Assembly (NCBI GenBank): GCA_903970405.1
Contig: CAJCIT010000205.1
Coordinates: 1 to 39,193, forward strand
Direction of reading: 5' to 3'
Source of the DNA: Acidobacteriaceae bacterium
GTDB taxonomy: Bacteria > Acidobacteriota > Terriglobia > Bryobacterales > Bryobacteraceae
Length of the DNA stretch: 39,193 bases
How positions within the stretch are numbered: position 1 is the first letter of the stretch; each line of letters starts with the position of its first letter. Below the pieces are notes generated by a model. The model was given only the letters and a program-made list of their open reading frames with translations. It was not told where the DNA came from and did no database searches. Positions 32,410-39,193 of the stretch are shown piece by piece. Position numbers and translations under genes: made by a program.

Positions 32410-32801
32410 TGGTATTGGTTGACACCTCCGTCTGGATTCGGTCACTGTCAAACCGGACGCCGTACAAGACCGAGTTGGACAAACTCCTGACGCTGGATGA
32501 GGTGGCAGGACATGAGTTGGTCTACGGAGAGCTCCTGATCGGCGACCGGGGAGGCCGCCGTGAGTTCCTGGCCTCGTATGAACGCATTCATCAGGCTAAG
32601 GCGGTTCCCCATGGCGACGTCGCCGAGTTCGTGCGGGACCGTGATCTGCATGGACGAGGGGTCGGCTGGATCGACATTCATCTGCTGGCCTCCGCCCTGG
32701 TAGGACGAATGCGATTGTGGACGGCCGACCCGCGTTTTGCCGATTTGGCGGCAGGCCTCGGCGTGGCCTACCAGCCGTTCGGTTCCGGCTCGGTGGCTTA
32801 G
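32409..32801 (+). CDS. vapC: VapC-type PIN-domain toxin, second copy
   Basis: The 130-residue PIN protein has all four acidic residues: D5 (VLVDTSVWI), E41 (VYGELLIGD), D89 (GWIDIHLLAS) and D107 (TADPRFADLA). That is consistent with active Mg2+-dependent ribonuclease function. It is distinct in sequence from the first VapC in the window, so the two pairs are not a recent duplication. Downstream lies a tandem hairpin repeat before the convergent ArsR gene. Confidence 0.92.
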   Translation: MVLVDTSVWIRSLSNRTPYKTELDKLLTLDEVAGHELVYGELLIGDRGGRREFLASYERIHQAKAVPHGDVAEFVRDRDLHGRGVGWIDIHLLASALVGRMRLWTADPRFADLAAGLGVAYQPFGSGSVA

Positions 32802-32821
32802 GCAAGCGCCGAGCGGTAACG

Positions 32822-32889
32822 TAGGCGGCTGACTACCCAGTAGTCAGCGGTTATATAGGCGGCTGACTACCCAGTAGTCAGCGGTTATA
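32822..32889. repeat. Perfect tandem duplication of a 34-base hairpin unit
   Basis: Units at 32822-32855 and 32856-32889 are identical. Each contains GCTGACTAC-CCA-GTAGTCAGC, a perfect 9-bp stem with a 3-base loop, followed by an AT-rich GGTTATA spacer. They lie exactly between the convergent vapC and arsR-like genes. There is no clear T-tract, so they are unusual as intrinsic terminators, though two strong adjacent stems could still block both polymerases or protect 3' ends. Confidence 0.85.
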
Positions 32890-32894
32890 TTAGT

Positions 32895-33236
32895 TCAGCC
32901 CTCTTCCAGCGACTCCTTCAGCCTGCTGAGAGCCTCATCCCACTGCCGCGAAATGGCCTGCAAGTGCTGACGCGCTTGATCCAGACGCTGGGGGTCGATC
33001 TCATAAAGCCGCTCTCTTCCCTCTCGGAGTCCCCGAACTAAACCAGCTCTGGCGAGCACGTGCAGGTGCTTGGTGACGGCCTGACGGGAGATGCCGGCGC
33101 CTGACGTCAGCCCGGTGATTGAAACCGGCCCGTCCTCGCAAAGGCGAGCCACCAGCCGCAAACGGGTCCGATCCCCTAACGCAGCAAAAACCGGTGCGGA
33201 TCTGGCCGCTTCCGGCTTAAGCCGCTTCGCCGGCAT
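32895..33236 (-). CDS. ArsR-family winged-helix repressor
   Basis: The 113-residue regulator shows VFAALGDRTRLRLVARLCEDG, the recognition helix region ISRQAVTKHLHVLARAGLV and the wing REGRERLYEIDP. No metal-binding ELCVCDL motif is present, so it belongs to the non-metal ArsR group commonly paired with SRPBCC proteins. The ATG at 33236 lies inside the 3' end of the SRPBCC gene (20-base overlap). A longer frame to 33320 is not needed. It probably autoregulates the pair. Confidence 0.92.
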   Translation of the reverse strand: MPAKRLKPEAARSAPVFAALGDRTRLRLVARLCEDGPVSITGLTSGAGISRQAVTKHLHVLARAGLVRGLREGRERLYEIDPQRLDQARQHLQAISRQWDEALSRLKESLEEG

Positions 33237-33669
33237 ACCGCACCAGAGACTCAAGCTGCAATTCCCAGCCGCGGCTGTTTTCCTCAAAGGCTTTCGCCCG
33301 ACGGGCGAGGGAGATGCCATCGAATCCGGTCTCCGTTACCGTGACCAGCGTGCCGCCGGCAGCATCCTCAAGGCGGAACTCGACGCGCGTGGTTTCATCT
33401 TCATCCCGTTTCGCCGACCCAGGATGCCAGCTCCACGAAAACGTATGCTCGGGTTCCATGCGCTCAATGATGACGTAAAACGGCTTGCCGTTCGACTTAG
33501 GGTGCGTGGAGACCATCTCCAGTCGTTTTCCCGGCGCAAAGGAACCGTCCGCATCGGCGCGGAACCATTTGGAAAACTCGGCGGCGCTGGTGAGGGCGCT
33601 CCAAACGCGGGACCGGGGCGCATGGATCAAAGTCTTTCGTTCAATCTTATTAGAATCGTGAAGAGTCAT
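33217..33669 (-). CDS. SRPBCC/AHSA1-domain protein
   Basis: The 150-residue protein is a START-like ligand-binding fold: IERKTLIHAPRSRVWSALTS, then FSKWFRADADGSFAPGKRLE, HTFSWSWHP and the C-terminal amphipathic helix GWELQLESLVRYAG. Such proteins bind hydrophobic ligands or act as stress-related chaperone co-factors; the ligand is unknown. It is translated before the ArsR repressor, with overlap. In many genomes the repressor comes first, so the order here is reversed. I chose the ATG at 33669 over the TTG at 33681. Confidence 0.9.
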   Translation of the reverse strand: MTLHDSNKIERKTLIHAPRSRVWSALTSAAEFSKWFRADADGSFAPGKRLEMVSTHPKSNGKPFYVIIERMEPEHTFSWSWHPGSAKRDEDETTRVEFRLEDAAGGTLVTVTETGFDGISLARRAKAFEENSRGWELQLESLVRYAGEAA

Positions 33670-33753
33670 GGAAACCTGCAACCTTTCAGTTGCACTTTAA
33701 CTCAAGACAAGCCTAATGTGCAACCAAAATATTGCATTTCTAGACTGGAAGCC

Positions 33754-34302
33754 TTACCAGCCGCGGCTCTTACGCGTCTCAGCGATGTGCGCCGTATGGT
33801 GGCGGCCGTGCCAGGCGTAGAGCGCCAGCAGCGTATCCAAGCGCATTTCGCCGTTTTGAGGATGTTGAAGCGTCTTCGCAAACGCCGAGTCGTCCATGGA
33901 ACGTAGCAGAATCACCCAGCGGGCGTGCAACGCCTCCAGCAGCGAGAGCGACAGAGCGATGGGGCCCGTTTTGGCGTCGACGAGTTCCGCCCAGGCTTTT
34001 TCGTCATAGGCCTTGATTAGCGGCGACTCCTCCGTCAATGCCCATCGAAGGCGAACATAGCTGTTGATGTGGCTGTCGGCGACGTGGTTCACCACCTGTC
34101 GCAACGTCCATCCTCCCGGGCGGTAGGCAACGTCGAGCTGCTCTTCGGAGAGACCGGCGACTGCGGCTGGAAGTTGCGCGGGTAGGGTCTCCAGTTCATG
34201 GATGCACGCGTCCCGATCTGCCGCAGTGAGGGGTGTGGCGGGGCGTCGAAACTTGCCGACGGGGTAACGGAGGTCGAGTTCAGAAGGGGCGGCTGTGCTC
34301 AT
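33754..34302 (-). CDS. YfiT/BstA-like DinB-fold thiol transferase
   Basis: The 182-residue protein has the DinB-type metal site: H in YRPGGWTLRQVVNHVADSH and H-x3-H in YAWHGRHHTAHI, plus the YfiT-specific SPLIKAYDEKAWAEL. Relatives transfer bacillithiol or other thiols to electrophiles, or act as metal-dependent hydrolases. The thiol used here is unknown. It ends 37 bases downstream of the MocR gene start region on the same strand order (MocR, YfiT, SRPBCC, ArsR), so partial co-transcription is possible. Confidence 0.88.
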   Translation of the reverse strand: MSTAAPSELDLRYPVGKFRRPATPLTAADRDACIHELETLPAQLPAAVAGLSEEQLDVAYRPGGWTLRQVVNHVADSHINSYVRLRWALTEESPLIKAYDEKAWAELVDAKTGPIALSLSLLEALHARWVILLRSMDDSAFAKTLQHPQNGEMRLDTLLALYAWHGRHHTAHIAETRKSRGW

Positions 34303-34338
34303 CAGCTCTGAGCGTATCGCAAAAACCTTTGCCGCGGT

Positions 34339-36015
34339 TCACGCTCCGGCCGGCGCTGACATCGCCAGGCCGATTCCCCGGCTCGAGCCGAGCGCCATGG
34401 CCAGGCGAGAAGTGGCGCGCCGGATCTCATCCTCCTGCCAGGCAGCCAGTCCAATCACAACGCCGGGGCGCGTCAGGGCCGTCTTGCCGAAACTGGTCAG
34501 GGGCATCAGATCGATGCCGGCGGCAAGCGCCGTCGAGGTGACCTCGCGTTCATCCCAGCCACGGTCCAGCCAACCAACGGCGTGCAGGCCCGCATGCTCG
34601 GCATCGAGCTCCAGGACACCCTTCAATTCCGAGGCGAAGCATTCCCGCACGATGCCCGCGCGGTTCCGGTAGATCGTGCGCAGGTAGCGGATGTGAGAGG
34701 TGAAGTGGCCTTCCTTCAGGAAAAGCGCAAGGGTGGCTTGATCGATCGCCGGTTTTGGACCTGAGACCACGGCCATGGCCCGCAGAAAGAGCTCCGTAAA
34801 GGCCACGGGTACAACCACCGCGCTCAGACGCAGCGCGGAGAACAGGAGCTTACTGAAGCTGATCGTGTAGAGTGTGGCGGCGCTGGTGTCCATACTATGG
34901 ATAGTCGCCGGAAGGTAGCTGTCATCCAGGAATTCGCGGTCATAGTCGTCCTCAAGGATCAAGGCCCCGGTCTGGCGCACAAACTCCAGCAGTCCGATGC
35001 GTCGGGGCAGACTCAGCGTGGCGCCCAGGGGAAACTGATGGCCCGGTGTGACGTAGAGCAGGTAGGGCGGATTCTTGCGCCGAGCATGCGGCGGTAGCAC
35101 CCCCTCTTCATCCACCAAAAGCGGCATCAGCCGGGCGCCGGCGGCAAGAAAGGCGGCTTTGGCATGGAGATGGCCCGGTTCCTCCATGGCCACAGCGCCG
35201 TCGGGCGGCATCAGCGCCGCCGTGATGACTTGAATCGTTTCCGCAAGGCCCGTCGTCAGAAACACCTGATCCGGCAAGCAATGGACACCTCGGACTTCAC
35301 CGAGGTAGCGGACAATCGCCTCTCGTAAGGACGCCTGCCCCGCGGGATCTCCCGGCCCGAGCAGATCGACATTAAACTCTTTGACCACCCGGGCGCGCAG
35401 CCGCTCCCAAAGCGACAGCGGAAACTCGCGGTGGTCGCCGAGACCCGGCCGAAAGGGGCGCACGGTGGGGAAGGCGCTCACCTGATTCAGGGAAATCTGG
35501 GGGAGTATGGCGGCACGGTGGATGGGTTCCGGCCGGACAGGGTCCGGTTGCGGGTGGGCCGATTGTGGAACCGAAGCGGGGGAACCACTTCGAGTTGGAC
35601 CCAAACCGGCCCCCAAGGAAGCGGGCGGTGGGGACGCCGGATCAGGTCGCTGGGGAGCGGCGCCCCACTGCGGCTCGGGATCCAACGGCACAGCCATCGG
35701 CGCTTCGGTTTCCGAGGGGAGCGGCAGCGGATCGGGCTCGGGCCGGCTTCGATCCGCCACATACACTCCCGAACCCCGGCGGCTGATAACCAACCCCTGT
35801 TGAATGAGGTGGTTGACGGCCGCCAATGCGGTATTCCTGGAGACGGAAATCTCGTCCATCAAAATGCGCGTCGCGGGGATTTGCTGGCCTGGGGACACCG
35901 CTCCGCTTTCGATAGCCTCCTGCATCCCGGAGGCCAGTTGCCGGTATAGTGGTACTTCCGAATCCAGCTCAAGCCGCAGATGCGAAAAGGTGGTTTGCTT
36001 GGACCGGGTTCTCAT
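34339..36015 (-). CDS. MocR/PdxR-type GntR regulator with aminotransferase domain
   Basis: The 558-residue regulator joins a GntR winged helix (about 10-85: PLYRQLASGMQEAIESG, then VSRNTALAAVNHLIQQGLV) to a fold-type I aminotransferase domain (about 185-550). The PLP-binding lysine is at about 389 in ISFSKLLFSALRLS, and ILEDDYDREF carries the cofactor aspartate. The linker between the domains is long (about 90 residues) and very Pro-rich. MocR proteins control vitamin B6, GABA or taurine genes among others; no such target adjoins it, so its role is open. The ATG at 36015 has AGGAGA upstream. Confidence 0.92.
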   Translation of the reverse strand: MRTRSKQTTFSHLRLELDSEVPLYRQLASGMQEAIESGAVSPGQQIPATRILMDEISVSRNTALAAVNHLIQQGLVISRRGSGVYVADRSRPEPDPLPLPSETEAPMAVPLDPEPQWGAAPQRPDPASPPPASLGAGLGPTRSGSPASVPQSAHPQPDPVRPEPIHRAAILPQISLNQVSAFPTVRPFRPGLGDHREFPLSLWERLRARVVKEFNVDLLGPGDPAGQASLREAIVRYLGEVRGVHCLPDQVFLTTGLAETIQVITAALMPPDGAVAMEEPGHLHAKAAFLAAGARLMPLLVDEEGVLPPHARRKNPPYLLYVTPGHQFPLGATLSLPRRIGLLEFVRQTGALILEDDYDREFLDDSYLPATIHSMDTSAATLYTISFSKLLFSALRLSAVVVPVAFTELFLRAMAVVSGPKPAIDQATLALFLKEGHFTSHIRYLRTIYRNRAGIVRECFASELKGVLELDAEHAGLHAVGWLDRGWDEREVTSTALAAGIDLMPLTSFGKTALTRPGVVIGLAAWQEDEIRRATSRLAMALGSSRGIGLAMSAPAGA

Positions 36016-36367
36016 CCGATGAGTTCTCCTGTTACTGTCGGCACAATGCGGCGGTTCCGGTCGCCGGTGGCCAGGAGCGGCCAACTGGTTCCGCCGTCAA
36101 ATTGGTCATGCGATGGAGCCACATTTCTCAGGCGCGAGAAGCGGCCCCGCAAAAAAACTTTAGTCGAGCCGAAAAAGGCGAGGAGTCGCTGGTTATATGG
36201 GCACAGACATGCGAGACAGCAAGACACAGGCAGGCATCACCCCAAGCACAACCCCCCCGATGCCTTGCCTGTTGCTCTTGCTGGCAGCCTGAGGTCGATT
36301 TGACGTGTCGGCTGGTTTCTTGCCAACGCGCCAGTCAAGCTGGGGCGAGTCCAGCACAGTCGGCTCG
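36016..36367. other. 352-base divergent regulatory gap
   Basis: This stretch separates the MocR gene from the ECF sigma gene. No coding frame is convincing. An imperfect inverted repeat, CAGGCAGGCATC (36227-36238) with GATGCCTTGCCTG (36259-36271), flanks a C-rich loop. No clear -35/-10 pair or ECF-type promoter was recognised. Confidence 0.5.
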
Positions 36368-36865
36368 ATGGCGCTTCACGACGTTGTTCTCGAGCATTAC
36401 GATCGTGAGCACATGGCGATTCGCCGCTATCTGGTCTTCTGTGGAATATCACCGGATTTAGCTGAGGATGCCGTGCAGGAGGCCTTTTTGCGCCTGCAGG
36501 TTCACCTTGAGCGCAACGGCGATCGCACGAACTTGCGCGCCTGGCTTTACCGGGTGGCGCACAACCTGGCGCTGCATGAATTACAGGGAGCGCGCCACCG
36601 GCTGTCCGATCCGCTGGAAACCGCGGAAGGGACAAGCAGAGCGATAGACCCGGCCGAGTCGCCGGAGCAGAGTTTGTTGGATAAAGAACGAAGCAATCGG
36701 TTACGCATGGCCATCGGTCGGCTCCCGGAAGTGCCGCGGCAGTGCGTGGTGATGCGGGCGCAGGGATTGCGCTTCCGCGAGATTGCCGAAGTTCTCGGCT
36801 TGTCGGTTTCGACGGTAGCGGAGCACGTTCAGCGTGGCTTGCGGCAGGTGCGGGAAATAGTATGA
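36368..36865 (+). CDS. ECF-type RNA polymerase sigma factor
   Basis: The 165-residue protein has region 2 (LVFCGISPDLAEDAVQEAFL, then LRAWLYRVAHNLALHELQG) and region 4 (IGRLPEVPRQCVVMRAQGLR, EIAEVLGLSVSTVAEHVQRG), the minimal ECF layout. It should redirect RNA polymerase once released by its anti-sigma factor, encoded next with a four-base ATGA overlap. The ATG at 36368 is the likely start; a GTG at 36305 adds 21 residues outside the domain. The signal is unknown. Confidence 0.93.
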   Translation: MALHDVVLEHYDREHMAIRRYLVFCGISPDLAEDAVQEAFLRLQVHLERNGDRTNLRAWLYRVAHNLALHELQGARHRLSDPLETAEGTSRAIDPAESPEQSLLDKERSNRLRMAIGRLPEVPRQCVVMRAQGLRFREIAEVLGLSVSTVAEHVQRGLRQVREIV

Positions 36866-37527
36866 CGTATGCGGTTCATCTCTCGGACGATTTGCTCATC
36901 CGTTCAATCGATGCGGAGCTGAGCCTGGACGAACGGCTCTATGCGGAACCTCATTTGGCCGCATGTGAGTCCTGCCGCCGGCGGCGGCGTGAGTGGGCGG
37001 AATCGCTCGAGCTTGTGGAAACCTGCGTGGCTTCGGTTGTGCCGTCGGCGCCGGCGAATTCCCGTATGCGGTTAGCCGCCGCGCTGCGGGCTCAGTCCGA
37101 TTCGAATGAATCGAGTCCAATAGTGGGGTCCCTGTCGCTTGAAAGCATCCGGCGGATGGATGCCCGGCGCGTTCCAGCCACGCATCCGTGGCGGCAACTG
37201 GCGGTAGCGGCCTCCATCGCGTGCGCCGTCCTGTCGGGCTTGGCATTGCAGCGGTATCTGCCCTTTATGGCGGCGCCGTCGCCGGACCCTTCGGCCGTGG
37301 AGGCGGGGGCTGAGAATGACTATCTTCCGTTGCCCTATTCGAGTGCGGCGCTGTCGACAGCTCAAGCGGAGGTGGTTCGCGTTCAGATGCCGGTGTCAGC
37401 GCTCAGAGAAGCGGGAATCGATGTGGCATCGCCGGATGAAGAGTATGTGGATGCCGATATTCTCCTGGGGCTGGATGGCCAGCCGCAAGGGATTCGGGTG
37501 GTGAACGACGGTAGCGCCTTGAATTGA
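36862..37527 (+). CDS. Anti-sigma factor with zinc-finger (zf-HC2-like) domain
   Basis: The 221-residue protein has H31, C35 and C38 in PHLAACESC, the HX3CX2C motif of ZAS anti-sigma factors, at its cytoplasmic N terminus. One transmembrane helix follows at about residues 112-131 (LAVAASIACAVLSGLALQ), then an extracytoplasmic part. Overlap with the ECF gene and topology support control of that sigma factor. The C-terminal part, ending DADILLGLDGQPQGIRVV, may sense an envelope signal, but this is inference. Confidence 0.87.
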   Translation: MTYAVHLSDDLLIRSIDAELSLDERLYAEPHLAACESCRRRRREWAESLELVETCVASVVPSAPANSRMRLAAALRAQSDSNESSPIVGSLSLESIRRMDARRVPATHPWRQLAVAASIACAVLSGLALQRYLPFMAAPSPDPSAVEAGAENDYLPLPYSSAALSTAQAEVVRVQMPVSALREAGIDVASPDEEYVDADILLGLDGQPQGIRVVNDGSALN

Positions 37528-37577
37528 AAGCGCATTTTGCCGGATCTATTGGAAGGAAGTAAAAGGACGTAAGTAGT

Positions 37578-38351
37578 ATGCGGAAATTTATTATTGGACT
37601 GTTTTCACTGGGTGTGTTCGCGGTTCCCATGTTCAGCCAAGGTCCGGGACACCGGGGGCCAGGTGGGCCGGGCGGATTTGGCGGCTTTGGACCGGGCACG
37701 ATGGGTAAGGTGGTCACGGGGGCGCCGGTGTCCGCCACTTTCACAAATACCTTCACCCAAACGCTGACTGACGGCAACGTGATCACGCGGACCACCACCA
37801 GCACGTTCGCCCGCGACAGCCAGGGCCGGACTTCGATCACCGAAACGGTCAACCATATGGGGCCCTGGTCGAGTTCAACAGGCCCGAAGACGCTGACTTT
37901 CATCTTCGATCCGGTGGCGGGCTATGCCTATACTCTCGATCCGGAGGCGAAGACTGCTACTCAGCGCGCCATCCACAGCAAACCGGCTGACGCGGCGGCC
38001 AGCCCCAGAGGCCGCGGTCTGTCTCGCGGACCGGCTAATGATCCGAACACCGTGGTGGAGGCGCTGGCCGCCGAAACCATACAGGGTCTGCCGGTCACGG
38101 GCACTAGGAGCACGCATACCATTCCGGCGGGCACCCTGGGCAACCAGAGTCCGATTGTGGAGGTGAGCACCCGCTGGTACTCTCAGGAGTTACAAATGGT
38201 GATCAGCAGTTCGCGCACCGATCCAAGAACCGGCAACAGCACGTTCGTTGCGTCCAACATCAGCCGCACGGAACCGGCCGCGTCACTCTTCCAAGTACCC
38301 GCCGGCTTCACTACTACGCAAGCGAAAGCGCAAATGCGGGTTCAGCACTAG
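37578..38351 (+). CDS. Exported Gly-rich N-terminus protein of unknown function
   Basis: The 257-residue protein has a signal peptide (MRKFIIGLFSLGVFAVPMFS) and a short Gly/Pro-rich stretch (PGHRGPGGPGGFGGFGPG). The larger domain has repeated Thr/Ser-rich beta strands: NTFTQTLTDGNVITRTTTST, SITETVNHMG and VSTRWYSQELQMVISSSRTD. I do not recognise the domain. It follows the ECF/anti-sigma pair by 50 bases and ends at a terminator, so it may be the output gene of that signalling unit. The ribosome site is AAGGACG-like. Confidence 0.75.
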   Translation: MRKFIIGLFSLGVFAVPMFSQGPGHRGPGGPGGFGGFGPGTMGKVVTGAPVSATFTNTFTQTLTDGNVITRTTTSTFARDSQGRTSITETVNHMGPWSSSTGPKTLTFIFDPVAGYAYTLDPEAKTATQRAIHSKPADAAASPRGRGLSRGPANDPNTVVEALAAETIQGLPVTGTRSTHTIPAGTLGNQSPIVEVSTRWYSQELQMVISSSRTDPRTGNSTFVASNISRTEPAASLFQVPAGFTTTQAKAQMRVQH

Positions 38352-38379
38352 GATAGATGTCTAACAACCGATTTTCAAG

Positions 38380-38416
38380 GCCGGGAGCTTCCCTCAAAAA
38401 GCTTCCGGCTTTTTTT
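38380..38416 (+). terminator. Intrinsic terminator after the ECF cassette
   Basis: GCCGGGAGCTT (38380-38390) pairs with AAGCTTCCGGC (38399-38409) through eleven pairs including one G-T wobble, followed by seven T's (38410-38416). It closes the sigma/anti-sigma/exported-protein run. Confidence 0.92.
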
Positions 38417-38674
38417 GCGCTCGGAGGGCTGCGGCCGGCGACACGTTCGCAGATCGCCTCCGGCTCCCAGCAAGCGGGCTGCCTTCGACTTCCGTGCTTG
38501 AAGCGCGGTGTGGCCAGATCGGCCGTTCCGCTTCCGGCACCTGCGGCCAGAATACCCCTCAGACCGGCTTCTGGACGACGTATACTTGCCATCTGAACAA
38601 CAAGCTCACCGGCGTGACGCAGTATGCCCAATCGAGCTCATTCCCGCGCAATGGGCTGTCTGAGCGACTACCCC

Positions 38675-39004
38675 ATGGTTACCTCCGTCTTGACCAATTG
38701 TGTGTGCTACGTGGTCGGCTTGACCGCCGCTGTGGGTCTCCAAGGACAAGTCAATACCCAGTGGCCTCCGCCGCCTGTATTGACTCCGGCCCAACCCCAT
38801 TCAGCGCTACGTCAGGTACGGATGAGCCACAGCGGCACATACGCCTTTGTGCAGATCGAGTCGGAGTTGGTTGTCCTACGGGTCCAACCATTTTCGATAC
38901 TATTTCACGTACCTGCTAAACAGGCGACCCTGGCGCAGTTTACTCAGGATTCAAAGGAACTCGTACTTGCCACCTCAATAGCGGCGGCGAGGCCCTGTTT
39001 TTAG
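38675..39004 (+). CDS. Possible exported protein fragment, perhaps broken
   Basis: From the ATG at 38675 a 109-residue product has a hydrophobic start (VTSVLTNCVCYVVGLTAAVG) that could be a signal peptide. Strand-like repeats follow (GTYAFVQIESELVVLRVQPF, then FTQDSKELVLATS), reminiscent of the first blade of a beta-propeller. It stops abruptly after AAARPCF, and a neighbouring frame continues as NSGGEALFLGC before stopping at the TAG that begins at 39036. This suggests a frameshift or a decayed gene. No family is assigned. The segment 38417-38674 before it holds no supported gene. Confidence 0.35.
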   Translation: MVTSVLTNCVCYVVGLTAAVGLQGQVNTQWPPPPVLTPAQPHSALRQVRMSHSGTYAFVQIESELVVLRVQPFSILFHVPAKQATLAQFTQDSKELVLATSIAAARPCF

Positions 39005-39154
39005 GATGCATCCCCGGGGCGATGGGGTACAGGACCTAGCGGCCTGGGGTCTAAAGGGACTCCCTACCATTTGTCAAGCTAATTCGGAGGGGAAACGGGG
39101 GCTTTGCCCCTGCGACCCCAGAATTTAACGCATCTGGGCAGACTGGTACCGCCA

Positions 39155-39192
39155 CAGGGCGGCGGGTGGCCGCCCTGCGAGTCCGCACTCGC
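39155..39192. repeat. Two adjacent perfect hairpins at the window edge
   Basis: CAGGGCGGC (39155-39163) pairs with GCCGCCCTG (39169-39177), and GCGAGT (39177-39182) pairs with ACTCGC (39187-39192). They share one base, with a smaller GGGGC/GCCCC hairpin at 39098-39110 before them. They could be terminators of a gene outside the window, a repeat element, or part of a structured RNA. Confidence 0.5.
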
Positions 39193-39193
39193 G

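Overview
The window reads as chromosomal DNA from a high-GC, Gram-negative soil-type bacterium, most likely an Acidobacteriota member of the Bryobacterales/Solibacter kind. This is an inference from content: an outer membrane (a fused KdtA-LpxK, Pal, RlpA), a hydroxysqualene dehydroxylase of hopanoid synthesis, a rhizobial-type fused TrpE(G), Tat-exported sugar-isomerase-like barrels, DUF4142 and YfiT/DinB proteins, and a GAGCCGCGACCGTC-type dispersed repeat. No rRNA, tRNA, CRISPR array, prophage or complete insertion sequence was seen.

Layout. 0.1-1.3 kb: a truncated cytochrome P460 relic, a UBP-type zinc-finger protein and a VOC/glyoxalase protein. 1.5-4.3 kb (minus): a tight run thpR-plsY-gpsA-NUDIX covering phospholipid precursor synthesis and housekeeping. 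4.4-8.5 kb: a 3-methyladenine glycosylase, an unknown protein, an exported MsrA, a sensor-less sigma-54 activator and the septal/cell-wall lipoprotein RlpA. 8.7-8.9 kb: a 23-residue Lys/Ala-rich peptide with its own promoter and a bidirectional terminator. 8.9-15.6 kb: a MidA-like methyltransferase, two xylose-isomerase-like barrels, HpnE and TrpE(G). 15.6-18.9 kb: a NarL-type response regulator and its sensor kinase, then Pal and a DUF4142 protein ending in a strong terminator. 19.0-21.9 kb (minus): etfB-etfA followed by a parvulin-type lipoprotein chaperone, with a repeat hairpin in the junction. 22.2-24.4 kb: an accessory patch with VapBC, a small HTH protein, a palindromic two-way promoter and an orotidine-phosphate decarboxylase, with more A+T than its flanks. 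24.4-32.0 kb: an M28 peptidase, an SGNH hydrolase plus alpha/beta esterase pair, the KdtA-LpxK fusion, an exported unknown and a periplasmic cyclophilin. 32.1-36.0 kb: a second VapBC, a tandem hairpin repeat, an SRPBCC-ArsR pair, YfiT and a MocR-type regulator. 36.4-38.4 kb: an ECF sigma factor, its anti-sigma factor and a Gly-rich exported protein. 38.4-39.2 kb: a terminator, a possibly broken exported protein and edge hairpins.

How the genes work together. The envelope theme recurs throughout: phospholipid (plsY, gpsA), lipid A-Kdo (kdtA-lpxK), hopanoid (hpnE), peptidoglycan and outer-membrane tethering (rlpA, pal), and periplasmic folding and repair (parvulin, cyclophilin, MsrA). The most unusual DNA is the palindrome at 23.35 kb, which encodes consensus-like sigma-70 promoters on both strands. 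Next are the minigene at 8.8 kb, the KdtA-LpxK fusion and the dispersed and tandem hairpin repeats. I found no clearly new multi-gene system. The best candidates for undescribed biology are the HTH/palindrome/pyrF unit and the Lys/Ala minigene.
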